From the NCBI GenBank assembly GCA_021229015.1, contig CM037777.1:62170369-62234368 (forward strand): DNA of 64,000 nt, given 5' to 3'. This stretch comes from Solen grandis (Eukaryota > Mollusca > Bivalvia > Adapedonta > Solenidae). The notes beneath the pieces are model-generated. The model saw nothing but the letters and a program-made list of their open reading frames with translations, had not been told where the DNA came from and did not search any database. The position numbers and the translations under genes are program-made. Shown here piece after piece: positions 47,861-60,291 of the stretch (within the stretch, counting starts at the first letter, position 1; each line of letters starts with the position of its first letter).

Positions 47861-50800
47861 ACAGTCATTTTGTGGTTTTCACATAAAAAGTAATTTGTGA
47901 ATTAATTATCATGCAATATATTTATTTATTATCTTAATTATCTATTATTACATACATTTAAGTAGTAGGAAAACACATTTTTATTGCCCCCACCTTGAAG
48001 GGGCAGCAGGGAGCAACAGATCTGCTCTTGTTCATCACTCCTATACTTCTGTCTGTCGCGCATATCTCCAAAAGTATATGAGAGGGACTCATAAAACTCC
48101 ACAGAGATGTTCACAAGCGTAGGATGTTATGCACCTTTCATTTCATTTCTTTCTTTTTTTTAACCATAACAGAGTTTAGTCCCCAGACTTAGTGGAATGG
48201 GCATCCATGTTCAGTGAACATGCTTAAATTTAGTTTTGAAATCATTTTCTAGATGAATAAATTGATGAAAAATAGTCAGAGTTAAATTACTAGTTCTACT
48301 ACAGTGTTGTAACAAATATGAGATACTTTGACGCAAACTCTTAACACTTGCTGCTCAGCTTTTAGTAAGCTCAGCACAACTTTTCCAGCCTTCAGTAGTC
48401 TTTCTTCCAGCAGATTTAAAGAAACAAGTCTTGATGCAGTTGACATATTTCTGAATCTTATTTACAAATCTGCCCATCACAGCTTCCATAATCCATGGCC
48501 CTAGTTACCATATACTCTCTGTATATATCAGCCTGACTCCATTTTCATCAAAGCCCACTAGACAGACCTTTGAAATAATGATATTTTCACAATGTTTTCC
48601 CCATGTGAAAAAGTCCCTAAATCCTGCATCTTCAGCTTTTTGTTTGTTTGACAGCTAGATGATAAAGATGCTATACATGTATTGATGTCGATGTAAATTA
48701 AGTCAGTATAAGATTCATAAGGTGGTTCGTCTGCTGCCAACTGCTGAATTTCAATCTGGTGCACACTACCTCTGTGTTTTTTCAAAATTTTGGCTATCAC
48801 ATATAGTTTTAATTTCAATTTAATGTTTGTATCAAAGAAATAGCAGGAACTTGATGCACACTCAAAGTCTGGATATTTCTTGTACAGATCTTCTTTAAAG
48901 TATTCGATTATACTATGCTTTGGTTATGCTATAACAAGAGCTGATAGCATAAAAAGCTCAAAATCCTGTATATAACATTTTATGGCAATATTTGACGTTA
49001 ATGTTCAGATATTACTGATATTTTTTAAGTAATTCCTCAGATTGTTATGCACTTATAAGAGAAGCCATGATGAATCGGTTCCTCCCAAGGATCTCCCGTG
49101 AAATCAATTTAACCTTGCTTCTAAATAAGATATTTTTTCTGTGCTAGTTTTTTTTGCACAGTTTTAGTTTTATCACAGCCATTTGTAGAGAAATTGTCCT
49201 CATTTTTTTTTTTAATATCTGATTGCAAACTTTTTATTTTTGCCAGCATATTTTTTTCTTCACTTTTTGGATCAATAGCTTTAGAAGCGCATTATGCTTT
49301 CATCTCCAGTGCTTGTTTCGAGAGTTGACTGTGAATCTGTTCTATCTTCTAAAAATTTCTATATATACTTAACAGAGTTAATTGCGGTCAGTCCTTGAAT
49401 TTGAAACCACACTTTTTGTGTCACCTGCTGTAAGCAGACGTAACACATAGGGATCACTTTGCCTTCATCTGTAAGTCTGTCTGTCCGTAACACTTTTTCT
49501 GTCAGGTGACACATGTATTCCAGAGAACACTCTTGTTGTAGAGAAACTGATCAGCTAAGATTTTGCACATTTTGCGGACTCATGTTTATCACACCTGCTT
49601 GTCCTTTCAAAAGTTATAATCATAATTGGATGGTAATTTCTATATCTTAAACTATATTTGATTATAACACAGAATCAAGTGCTAAAACTAGTTAGTACTT
49701 ACACTTTTGATGAAGACTAAGCTTATCAGAGGGATATCGAGTTAACATCCAAATATGTCGCTTTGATTCAAAATTCACTATCGCATTGGTGCAGCGTCAG
49801 TATGGAATGCTTTTTAAATTTGGCCTTGGTAGCATAATCAAAAAACAACTGTTATTATTGTAGAATAAAACATGTAATATGTTTGAAAAAACTCCTTGTG
49901 AATCAATAACTTGTATTAACTGATGTAGAAAATGACAAAATTTAAAATATGCAAGTCCTATATCGTTATTAAAAAGGAATTCGACACATTTACTGGGTAT
50001 CTGTTAACTTCTCCCAAAAGTTGTAGGCCAAGGGTTTAAAGACTTGGTAAACAGACCTTGTAAGCAAACCTGATTCATTAAAGCTCAGAAAAAAGGTTTT
50101 GGAAGATGTTTTGTGGCCTTAGAATATTTAGATTTTTAGATACATACCGTCAACTTGAAAAATCAATGAATCTGCAGTGTAATAATACGTATTACTGCAT
50201 AATGTAGAAAGTGTAAAAAGCACAAACACTTAACATATGGCTGTATCAGACATGTCTAATTGACGGCCCCAGGCCCAGTCTGGGGTGCCACTATGTAAGC
50301 TGATTATGAGTAAATTTACAAACATCGTAGGATATTTTGTAAAGTCTTGTAAATAAATATTTTTTACATATCATTGATACAAATGAATGCCATACTCCTG
50401 CGCCACGCTACGTAATATCAGAGGTTGTAAATTCCAGGAACTGTACCTAAATCCCGTATCAAATGAAAAACTTAATTGTGCTGATTTGTTTTGTTATCAT
50501 CATCCTTGTTGCTGCTGGTGATGATTTTATTTACATTAACATTTACACCGCCTTAGTAGCTTACTGTATGGAAATTTCATGCATTTTGCAGACCCTAACT
50601 CCAATACATGTAATTACATAAGAAAGGAATTACCTGTTGTAAAATGTATCTTCATTAATCTATAGATTAGTTAAGTTATGGCATCTCAAATCATCAATAC
50701 TGTTAATAATATGTCTGCTATAATTAATGTATTTTTTTTTGTTCTTTATTTGTTATTATGAGTTTTTCATCGGCCATATTCTCAATAAGTAAAAAATTTA

Positions 50801-51370
50801 TTTTTTCAGATTTAATACATAAAAATGAAATTACATTTCTAGAATAGGCCGAAGTCTCTTTTATTCACATGGACTTTTTAGAACACACTTTAGAATTTTC
50901 TGAACCAATTACAGTCTACAGCTGAGGATACATGTCAAATTGGCATGTATCATTGCCTAGTGGAAATATTAAGACCCGCTGTTTGTAAATGATACATGCA
51001 CATGTTATTAAAATATTTTGAAAGGGCTTTGTTATTTCAGTCCTGCTTCAAAAACATTTGCGGCGTTTTTGATGCTTTGCATCAAAATTAATTAGTCTTG
51101 TTTATTGATGTTGTGGAATAGAAAGGCGTCTGATGCACATGCTTCATGCTAATTAAGAAAGAGAGATGGAAACAAAAAAAGGTTTCAATAATGCACTAAA
51201 ATATTAGTCTTGGTAAATCTAAAAAAGATTTTTATAATGTTTTATAATTCATTCTCATTTTATAAACACATGCCCAATACTTTCAGAATAAGTATAGTTA
51301 CATGTGATATTTTCTACGTAAATTATATTGTTAGAGTTTTTAAAGACCATGAAATACTACTTATTTTCTT

Positions 51371-52074
51371 TTAAAGCAGCTCGTTCACAGATGGTCATTG
51401 ACTTATAATTTGATTTTTAACCCTTTCCCTCATAGAGGAAACCATGAAAAGACCTATGCGAACAGCATAAAACCAGATCAGCCTGCGAGTAACTCGCAGG
51501 CTGATCAGGTTTTATGCTGTTCGCTGCTCCTCAGTGGTCTGGAAATGAGGACTTTATAATTAAATTTGGTAAGGTTTAACTGTGGTTTTCTGCAGATCAG
51601 GCTTTATGTGGTACCTATTGAGGGCGTCAAAATGAGTCTATATGAGGGAAAGGGTTAACTGTATGTATGTATGAGGCCTATCAGTATCCATCTACAGATG
51701 CAATGTCACCCAATGCAACCATCTGTGATCGTAAAAAAAATGGATGGTTTCCCTATCACAGACATTACCGTCACAAATGGTATTAAAATTATATTTAGAC
51801 TGATAAAATGTATCATTAGATTCATTCACTTTTCTCGCATGCCCTAACTTCATAGGATGCAATTTCACAAAACCTGAACTGGTGAAATGCCATACTTTGG
51901 AATGTGTCCTTCAGGGATATTGTATTCTAAATTAAACTGATTTCATCAAAGTTGCATTTACAAAAATCTGTTTTCCTGTGCAATATGACCAACTCACAAA
52001 CATTAAGGAGGGAGAATAGAATTTTTTATTTTTTTTATTTTTTTTAATGATCATCTGTGAACAAGCTGCTTTAA
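51371..52074 (+). mobile_element. Larger TTAA element, copy 2, carrying a MITE
   Basis: TTAA at 51371-51374 and 52071-52074, with inverted ends AGCAGCTCGTTCACAGATG and CATCTGTGAACAAGCTGCT. A family 2 MITE (51417-51658) sits at its internal TTAA. No open frame of transposase size; another non-autonomous TTAA element. Confidence 0.82.
51417..51658 (+). mobile_element. TTAA foldback MITE, family 2
   Basis: TTAA at both ends, inverted CCCTTTCCCTCATA / TATGAGGGAAAGGG. Internal near-perfect hairpin with 33-base arms at 51459-51491 and 51493-51525, including GATCAGCCTGCGAGT and its complement around a single A. Confidence 0.9.
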
Positions 52075-52088
52075 AGTGTTTCTTAAGA

Positions 52089-52131
52089 ACTCAAATATTA
52101 TATATTATAATATTATATATAATATATTATG
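52089..52131. repeat. AT-only palindromic patch
   Basis: Alternating ATTATATATT/AATATATAAT blocks able to fold as a cruciform. No associated gene. Confidence 0.7.
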
Positions 52132-53624
52132 GTTATAATCAAAGAAATACAGAACTTGATATTCACATATTGGTATTCAAAAACAACTTACATCATTATT
52201 TTTTTTAAAAGGTGAACAATTTCTAAAATAGTCCCTAAGGTTAAGTTATCTTAAAGGATTCATTATTGATATATACTGATAATTATATAATAAATGGGAC
52301 TTTGTTTTTCAATTTCAAGAAAAATCTTAAGTAATTAGCAGCCTCTGGTTTCTTAATTACTTGGTTATATGCTTGGCAGCTAATCAAGAAAAAATATATC
52401 TAGCTTTTTTAAGGAAAATGTATTCCTATATACAGACATTAAAAGAAAATGCTTGCATTTTAGCTTACAGATTTTAACTTTATCATGGTAATTACTTTCA
52501 AAATTTGACTCCTAGATTAAGTTGAATGCTTAACAATGATGGTTACAATGAAATAAATTGTAATTCCTGTAAAATACTTTTTAAAAACAAAATAACAAAT
52601 AGAGTTTGTAGCATTGGTCTCATAAATTCATCTTTCTTCCACTTACCCTTTAAGCAAGAAATGGCATTTAATTTTGAATAAAAAAAATACAAACATAGTG
52701 ATTCAGGTCATCTTGACAAGTAATTCTTGGACTTACAGAGGGAATTTTGACATTTGCTGTAAACAAAGCACTTATCTTTTTCTGTTATGTTCAATGTACA
52801 TTATGACAGGAATGCCATATTTTGCACACCATGTCTGTGCAATGTAATTTCTGTAACTAGAAGACATTTATATGGACACAGTCACAAAAGGATCATTCCA
52901 AAGTGGTCTTTAACACTACTTCTTAACCTGTTTTTCCCTGTGGTGTTGAATGCCTCTCCGAGCTTAAAGTCACATTTGACATGAAGAGCCATCTTCATAT
53001 TTCATTAGGACGGTTCTAGGCACATTGGACAGGAAATTCTACGCAGTTGAAAACCTTGGCCTGGATACAGGGCATCAGCATGAGTGAACAGTCGATAAAT
53101 TCCAGTCATATTTAGATACAATTACAGGACATTGATTTTTTTTGTCCGTCAGCTACAGATTTTTTGTCCGTCTGCTACAAACAGGTTTTTTTTTGTCCGT
53201 CAGCTGCATTTTTTTTTTTAACTGAACGTGAGAGATAATTTCTTTTGAGCAGAATTTTTTTTGTATTTATGATTTAGCAACCCTCATGTTCGAGAAATCT
53301 GTAATTTGATTTGCAGGAAGTCTGCCATCTTGAAATATTTATATCTTCACCTTGATGCTGTGTTTGGACTGAATTTAGATTTGTTTGCATGCTTTTTTAT
53401 ACCTGTGCAATATTGAATTATGATTTCACATTTTATTTAAAATTCATGATTCAAACATATTTCATTTACTCAGCTCATCAGTGATTTTGTCATTATAAAA
53501 ACTGTAATTACTATTATTTCTGTTTATAGAACTTTAGATTCAAATACCTGTACCTTCTGAATAACACTTGATTAAAAAAGTGTACTGTAAACTTTAAAAT
53601 TAGTCCTTCTAACTTACAGTAACC

Positions 53625-53770
53625 CCACTTAACGGTTCCTGGGTTGGACCAGTACCTTTAGCCTAAGAAGGTTAGGAAAATACTTTGCTCCCAACAGAAG
53701 GGGTTCGAATCTACAACCTTCTGATCCACAGTTGGGTATGTTACCACTGGATCACCACAGTATATTATCT
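53625..53770 (-). mobile_element. tRNA-derived SINE, third family, reverse
   Basis: CGGTTCCTGGGTTGGACCAG, AGGGGTTCGAATCTACAACC (B box reverse) and TTACCACTGGATCACC (A box reverse), as at 26590-26770. Confidence 0.75.
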
Positions 53771-54163
53771 TGACACCAAGGCTTTTTTTTCAATGTCCTT
53801 TCTCAGTGTATAATGACATTACCATCTTAACAAAAATGGTAGCAATGGCCTTTGTGTCTTAAAACTATCTGATTCATTATTTTGATTTTACCCTTTTAAC
53901 TGCATACTCTATGGTTTAAAATGGATAACCTGAACAAAATAGGTTGACCATTTATTTAAGCACCTAACACTCAGTTACATTATCTTATAACCATGGTAAC
54001 CATAGGAACATGAAAGAGGCAGATCCAGCTGAAGTTTAACTCAATGTGCCCTCTCCATCTCCAAGGCAATGAAAGAGGTCAATATTGAACAAATAAAACC
54101 TGATAAGCCTGCATGTTATTGACAGTTATCAGGTTCTGTATTGTAGTGGGAGGTCATTCCTCA

Positions 54164-54330
54164 GCCCTTTACCTCATTTAGATGTGTTTTGATGCACTGG
54201 CAAACAGTGAAGACCCAGATCAGACAGCATTGGGTTTCTTCAGTTTGCTTATACAATATTGTAGCTCAGATCCTGTACAGTCTGCATAGGGATGAAAAAT
54301 CCATTGTTTTATTAAGTTGAGTAAATTTAT
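54164..54330 (-). mobile_element. Family 1 MITE fragment, reverse
   Basis: CCCTTTACCTCATTTAGATG at the left, then GGCAAACAGTGAAGACCC and TTGTAGCTCAGATCCTGTAC. The right terminal repeat is missing. Confidence 0.6.
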
Positions 54331-54374
54331 GTTCAAGGTTTATTGTGTCTGTTGAATCTCAAATTATGACGCTG

Positions 54375-54593
54375 GTTAACCCATGACCTCATGAATTTTC
54401 ATGTTCAAATTTATGACTTGATGAATATTAATTTTCTGGATTATTAAAAAATTGTATATAAAACTTCTTTGCTGTACAGACTGTGTAGAATCTGAGCTAC
54501 AATATTGTATGAGCAAACAGAGAAAGGAGCTGTCTGATCAGGGTCTGCTCTGTTTGTGATTGCAATATGAGGTAAAAGGTTAGTCTGCTTATA
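54375..54593 (+). mobile_element. TTAA MITE, family 1
   Basis: TTAACCCATGACCTCATGAA at the left and GAGGTAAAAGGTTA at the right, with inner GAGCTACAATATTGTATGAG and CTGATCAGGGTCTGCTCTG. Confidence 0.75.
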
Positions 54594-54879
54594 ATGTGTT
54601 AGGATCAAGTGCAGAACTGGAATTATCACACCAGTAAGGCTTACCTTAAGTCAATAAATAGAGTAATCATGATTTGATGCAATATACTGATAAATTACTC
54701 ATTGCATTATTTATTACATCTGCAGTACATTGTAGTTATTATGGTTTTGATATTGTCTAATTGTTTTTTGTCCAGCCCGCTTGCAGTGAGCTCGTCTTAA
54801 CTTACATAACAGTATGCATATTACTTTTGTATGTACAACAGTTATTTGATGTTGCACTTCACTTTATCATATATAGTGC

Positions 54880-55050
54880 AGCTCCATTACAACATGTTCC
54901 ATTATAACACAAAGTCCAATACAACACATGATATGTACCCCGATACATTAGTGTATTAATGTTGTCATGTAATAACAATGCGGTCCAATATAACGCGGTA
55001 TCTAGAGGTGGACCCTAGTAATAGCATTATAATGGAGCTGAGATATACTT
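54880..55050. repeat. Repeat of CTCCATTAtaaCA/CCAATATAACGCGG type
   Basis: GTGCAGCTCCATTACAACAT, CCATTATAACACAAAGTCC, GCGGTCCAATATAACGCGG and CATTATAATGGAGCTG: an imperfect foldback ending in inverted CAGCTCCATTA. Related pieces lie at 7908-7980, 47340-47400 and 56630-56800. These ends look like those of mariner/pogo-type MITEs, but target duplications were not confirmed. Confidence 0.55.
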
Positions 55051-55434
55051 GGCATATAAGCTTGGACCCCAAGAGCTGGACTACTCTGGTTCAAATTATT
55101 ATTAAACATGGTCTGGACGTATGTTGTAAGATCTAGATTTTGACCTCCAAACTAGCATTATACTTGAACTGCACTGTCTTTTACATGTTCAGAATTCTTC
55201 TTTTGGTTTTACCATATCTTTTATTTTATGGGTTGTTGATTTGTTGTTGTTATGTTTTCAATTCAAAAGCAGCTTTTTTCAATTGTTAGATATAGACTAA
55301 TTATTGTGAAATCCTTGGTCCAAAAGGCAGTCACAAGTGCAGCATTGTTAAAATGGTTCCTCCTGAATTCAAATAACATCGAGTTGTCATGCCTTGGAAG
55401 GTGTTGATTCACATCTCCAGCAAGGGTTGACCTC

Positions 55435-55674
55435 TTAACCCTTTCCCTCATAGAGGACACCATGAAAAGACCTATGCGAACAGCATAAAACCTGATCAGC
55501 CTGCGAGTAACTCGCATGCTGATCAGGTTTTATGCTGTTCGCTGCTCCTCAGTGGTCTGGAAATGAGGATTTTGTAAACAATTTTGGTAAGGTTTAACTG
55601 GTTTTCTGCAGATCAGGCTTTATGTGATACCTATTGAGGGCGTCAAAATGAGTATATATGAGGGAAAGGGTTAA
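55435..55674 (+). mobile_element. TTAA foldback MITE, family 2, next to the F1 exon
   Basis: TTAA at 55435-55438 and 55671-55674; inverted CCCTTTCCCTCATA ends; hairpin GATCAGCCTGCGAGT/ACTCGCATGCTGATC with one mismatch. It ends 75 bases before the F1 exon at 55750. Confidence 0.9.
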
Positions 55675-55749
55675 CCAATGGGATTCTATGAATATTTATA
55701 TCGTTAAACAGAGAAATAATTCAAGTCATGGTTTGGTCTTTACCTATAG

Positions 55750-55859
55750 AAAGAGGCGTGGCTGGCCATGTTGAGAGATTTGTTCAATACTAAGGACCAA
55801 GTTGAATTCGGCCCGGACTCGGTTTGTACAATACTGCATCATGCCTTAACAGACAAATT
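55750..55859 (+). CDS. FRMPD: FRMPD-family exon, FERM F1 lobe first part
   Basis: A 110-base exon, 36 codons + 2 bases. The acceptor is TTTACCTATAG; the reading starts KEAWLAMLRDLFNTKDQ and continues VEFGPDSVCTILHHALTDK, then TT before a GTAGCC donor. The block VEF-x-x-DSVC-x-IL-x-x-AL-x-x-KL matches the first strands and helix of the ubiquitin-like F1 lobe as found in FRMPD proteins. If not spliced, the frame meets TAG at 55861-55863, so it could be misread as a terminal exon. The split codon TT|G is completed by the first base of the exon at 60534-60606. The G+C-rich coding block stands out from its AT-rich surroundings. A TTAA MITE (55435-55674) ends only 75 bases upstream of it. Confidence 0.68.
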
Positions 55860-56434
55860 GTAGCCACACCCATGTCATGTGATTGTCTTAGGGGGTGGGG
55901 CTAACAACACCTGTGTCATGTGACCCCCAGGATGGAGTGAAGGGGTTGGGATAGACAGGCTGGTGTTTGAAATGTTTGTTAATTTTTCATATTTGGGTAG
56001 GCGAAATGCTAAATATCAGCATAGTGGTATGGAGGATAATATATGCTAACCCCTATAGTGCAAAATGGTATGCACCATTACATGAATAAGACTGTAACAA
56101 CTTTGCTGTATGGGGCGATTAAAATATGCATGCTTTATGGTGAGAGTGGGCGAATGCTGATTTAAATGATGATAAGGATAATGTTTAAGGGAATGGGTTA
56201 TTTTTTTTTTTTAATGTTTTCAATAGTGTTTGCATTGTGTAAAAATATTGTAATTATTTGATAATTTCTATATTTGTTGAAATGGTGCATGTTTTTTAAA
56301 TTATATTCTGTAATTTTGAAAAAAAAAAATAAAATCTGAAAAATAAAATTAGACATTCAGGTTATTTAATAAATAATTTTTTGTTGTTTATAATTACTAA
56401 GATGTTGTCCAATTAAGAACTTGCAATATGATCT

Positions 56435-56490
56435 TTAGTTGCATGACTGAAATACTGTCAGTGGGACGTTAAACACAATAAACAAACTTA
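56435..56490 (+). mobile_element. SINE 3' end fragment
   Basis: GCATGACTGAAATACTGTCA, GTGGGACGTTAAACACAATA, AACAAAC: the tail of the common SINE. Confidence 0.8.
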
Positions 56491-56933
56491 ATTTACAATA
56501 GCATGAAATTTGATTTCTGTGATAATCACACTTTCTTGAAATGAGTTCAGCTCCATTAAGTGTCTGCCCACTGTTAAGCACTTTGTATTTTTGTAGGCAC
56601 AAACAATTTATATATCAATATACAGTCAACTCTGTTTACAACGGCGGTGTTTGTTTCAGTGAATTTTGCTGTTATAAAGAAATTGCCGTTGTAGAGAATA
56701 GAGACAAAGAAGGATTATGCACTTCGTTTTCAAGACTGCTGCAGTTATAAAGAGGTTGCTTTTATAATGAATGCCGTTGTAAAGAGGTTTCACTGTATAT
56801 TTATTGATTATGTACATAAAAAAAATCATAAAAAACATAAATCTGTAACAACTATAACAGAATAATATTACAACCTTAGTACCCAAGCTTAACATTATAT
56901 TTTCTTAGTTATTATTGATTATGATGATTAATT

Positions 56934-56955
56934 TTGTTGTTGTTGTTGTTGTTGT

Positions 56956-57002
<47 letters not shown>
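56934..57002. repeat. Compound trinucleotide microsatellite (GTT)n(GAT)n
   Basis: About eight GTT units run directly into about fifteen GAT units. A short CTG run follows at 57005-57015. Confidence 0.95.
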
Positions 57003-57494
57003 CACTGCTGCTGCTTATAATGATGATGGTACTCTCATAACTTGATTTTAAAAAATAGCTTACCAATTTTCATTTAAAATGGATATAATAATTGCAAAAG
57101 AAAATTATGTAAGATGATGAATTTCATTTGAAAACAGTGAAGATAAGTGTGAAGTACTCATGATGAAATCTAGTATGTTTTTTTTCCTAGTCACTAATGA
57201 AAGATTTACAGGTTCAAACTTAATTGGTTTTATAATTAAGCAGTTTAGTTGAGCATTTTCCAGGAAGTTCATTAACAATAGATCTCCATGAACATATGAT
57301 GCACATTTTAACTTTTACCTCTCAAGTATTTCATTTCATTCCATGGTATACCAGAGAAAATCCAGATCAAGCTGAAAATAGGTGTTTACAGTGTTACTGT
57401 CCAATAAATCAAAATGTCATTCAGTTAGTTCAGCTTTGTAGATAAGACATTTATTTCACTTCATTTGTGAAACTTGTAACTGATACAAAAGTCC

Positions 57495-57620
57495 CTCTGA
57501 CGGGTTCCAGTGTTGGACCAGTACTTTGATCATGAAATATTCTTGCCCCAAACAGGGTTTGAACCCACAACCTTTGGATGCACAGTTGAATATGTAACCT
57601 CTGGACTATGGCACCCCAGT
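57495..57620 (-). mobile_element. tRNA-derived SINE, third family, reverse
   Basis: GACGGGTTCCAGTGTTGGAC, AACAGGGTTTGAACCCACAA, TAACCTCTGGACTATGGCAC, as in the copies at 26590 and 53625. Confidence 0.72.
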
Positions 57621-58849
57621 ACTATGTGGGGACGTCCTATTTTGTCTACATCCATTTCATCTACAAATCAAAATCCCGTTTTGTCTACAGTCATAAATTT
57701 GAGGAAAAAAATCCCATTTTGTCTACAAATCAAAATTTGTCTACAAACCATACACTTGCTATGAAATACTTATTAATAATCAAAAGTTCAAGAAATAGGA
57801 AGAAATATTTGATACAAATTATTAATTACTAGTCAAAAAAAAAAGGTGGCATTAAATATCGATATTATTTGTTGCATACTGATTGTCAATTTTGAGAGAG
57901 AGACAATGAACATATATATATATATTCATTGATGTCTTCCTGTAGATAAATGTGAAAGTTACAATGAATGAGTGTGGGAATGATACATATATACGTATAT
58001 CTGCTATATCATATAAATATTTATTTAATTATGCAATATTTTGTATCAAAATAAAATTAATAATAATGTTATGGTTAATAACATGCATACCATTACAAGG
58101 TATAAGAGGTCAACCCTACTCAATTAGTGTCATATCCTCTGGCATTTCATGTGGTAGACAAACTGGGAATCCGTCTGGAAAGGTGTGAAATAACCTGTAA
58201 CAAATGGATTTTTTTTTTGTCTACAAACAAAATGGGTGTAGACGATATTGGATGTAACCCACTATGTCATTGAGGAGTGAGTGAACAGTTTATAACCTTA
58301 ATCTGCCTGCTAGGGGCTTGCTGGTTGATCTGGTATTATACAGGTTACATGAGACCATTTTCTTGATAGCTCTTGTGCAGTAAAGAACTAACCACATTGA
58401 AGATTGAATCCTTGACATTTTAAATTCTAGTCGTCTTGAAGTCTCTTGACATTCACCGGATAAAGTGATTATGATATATGAGTTCAGTTTAAACAACTAG
58501 GGTACTTTACTGTGATTTTTTTATTTCTTAGTATTCGCGTCTTTGATTGTTTTGAGAATCAGAGAGATATAATTGGTTTCCAAAATTTAGAAATTCTTTC
58601 TAAGTTTGGTTGAAAAAAAAAAATCAAATTTTGGGAAGAAAAGAGCATGCAGTCGATATCATTGCTGTGTACTGTACAACATGTTATAGTCAAGCTGCAC
58701 TATAATTCAACTTCATATAAAGACTGCATGCCTCACTATAAGGACCACCTCAGTATTGTGACCACCACAATGAAAAACTCAAATAATGACCATATCAGTA
58801 TGATCATGTTTATCATTCATCTGTTTGCTTAGTTTAATTTTTTTATCTT

Positions 58850-59062
58850 TTAATACCTTTCCCTCATAGAGGACACATAAAATGACCTATGCGAACAGCA
58901 TAAAACCAGATCAGTGCGAGTAACTGCAGTGATCAGTTTTAATGCTGTTCGCTGTTCAGTGGTCGGAATGGATTTTGTTAAATTGGGAGGTTAACTGTGG
59001 TTTTCTCACATCTTAATTACCTATTGAGCGTCAAAATGAGTATATATGAGGGAAAGGGTTAA
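58850..59062 (+). mobile_element. TTAA foldback MITE, family 2, eroded
   Basis: TTAATACCTTTCCCTCATAG at the left, ATGAGGGAAAGGGTTAA at the right. The central hairpin has many small deletions (GATCAGTGCGAGTAACTGCA..), so it can no longer fold fully. Confidence 0.85.
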
Positions 59063-59329
59063 TACATTAAATTGATTGTACAAGTATTGTAATGAAACTG
59101 CAATAAGATAATTTACATAACTGATATTCACTTTACATACAGCACCTGATGGTTGAAATCTTGTATTCAGGGACCACTCTTCTGTATTTTCAGTATATTA
59201 AACTTCATCAGGGTTCATTTATTTATACCATATGACTTGCAGTACCAAGGCTGTTTTTTTCTTAACTGTATCTTTGATTTGATGATTAATTAACTGATCT
59301 TTAAATGGTGTATTATGCACTAGATCTTT

Positions 59330-59410
59330 TTTTCTTTGCCATGCAGACTGTGTAGAATTTGAGCTACAATATTGTAGGAGCAAACAAAGGAAACCCTGAT
59401 CAGACAACTT
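59330..59410 (+). repeat. Family 1 MITE fragment
   Basis: TTTGCCATGCAGACTGTGTA, GAGCTACAATATTGTAGGAG and CCCTGATCAGAC match the inner part of family 1. Confidence 0.6.
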
Positions 59411-60078
59411 TTTGATTTGGGTGTACTCTGTTTCATCGAGGCCACATAATATGGCTATTATATATTAAGATGAGGTACACGGATAGACAGCAGTCATACA
59501 AGGTTTTACTACCATGGTATGAAACTACTGAAGGAACAGCACTGGTTAAATTTAGCAGTTCTCCGTTGGCTGACATTCAGTATTTCCCTGGGGCCAGGAC
59601 ATGAGATGTGGAATTTCGGCAGAGTTACTTGTTCTCTGTAAGCCGTATTTGTACCATAAAAATCAAGATCTGGCTGTGTTGAAGGAACACTATTGAATTA
59701 AGTCGGAATAATTCCATGTGTCAGTGTGAGTTACATTTCTGCTGAGAAAAGACAAAGGCCTTTGGAAGCTAGACTTATTTGTCTTCTATGGCAAGACGTA
59801 TTGGTCCCACAAGCTTTCAATAAAATATGGAGACAAAAAGTTTGAATTACATATATAATCTGAAGAAATCAGAATATTTTGTTATCATGTTTTTAGAATA
59901 TATGACTGTATGACTGTTACAGTCTCATTAAGGTTGTCATATGTATATTTTTTTTTTTTTTTTTTAAGAGGATAATTTTTATACTTGACAGCATAATCTT
60001 CCATGATGGTTTGATCACCTTGGATACTTTGTTTTTTATGATACAAGGGTAAATATTTGGCAAACTATAAAAAAAAAA

Positions 60079-60291
60079 TTAACCCTTTCCCTCATAGAGG
60101 AAACCATGAAACTGTGAGTAACTTGCAGGCTGATCAGGTTTTATGCTGTTCGCTGCTCCTCAGTGGTCTGGAAATGAGGAATTTGTAATCAAATTTGGTA
60201 AGGCTTAACTGTGGTTTTCTGCAGATCAGGCTTTATGTGGTACCTATTGAGTGCATCAAAATGACTCAGTCTATATGAGGGAAAGGGTTAA
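60079..60291 (+). mobile_element. TTAA foldback MITE, family 2, one hairpin arm deleted
   Basis: TTAA at 60079-60082 and 60288-60291 with intact CCCTTTCCCTCATA ends. The left hairpin arm is missing: AACCATGAAACTGTGAGTAA passes directly to the right arm CAGGCTGATCAGGTTTTATG. Confidence 0.88.

Larger units (their letters stand above)
31539..55749 (+). other. Putative FRMPD intron (24 kb), almost all repeats
   Basis: Lies between the PDZ-end exon and the first F1 exon, both phase 0 at this junction, so they could join directly or through a missed exon. Contents: 35-bp minisatellite (31660-32210), SINEs (32395, 44700, 47690, 53625), elements A3, B2, C and D, MITEs (41546, 45755, 51417, 54164, 54375, 55435), a larger TTAA element in two copies, and short remnants with (GTCC)n near 43570-43880 and 44385-44600. 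From 48200 to 51000 I see only AT-rich unique sequence. Confidence 0.5.

Noticed and set aside
48558..48818. Minus-strand open frame of 86 codons with a coding-like composition in its first half
   Set aside because: No family recognised and no good splice sites. Left out of the features, though it is the best unexplained open frame in 48-51 kb.
50249..50297. Short phase-0 open block before GTAAGC that could fill the gap between the PDZ-end and F1 exons
   Set aside because: Poor pyrimidine tract and no likeness to the linker expected there.
55750..55863. Terminal exon ending at TAG 55861-55863 with AATAAA at 56328
   Set aside because: The sequence resembles an internal FERM F1 exon, a GTAGCC donor lies at the stop, and the next exon at 60534 completes the codon. 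AATAAA is common by chance in this AT-rich DNA.
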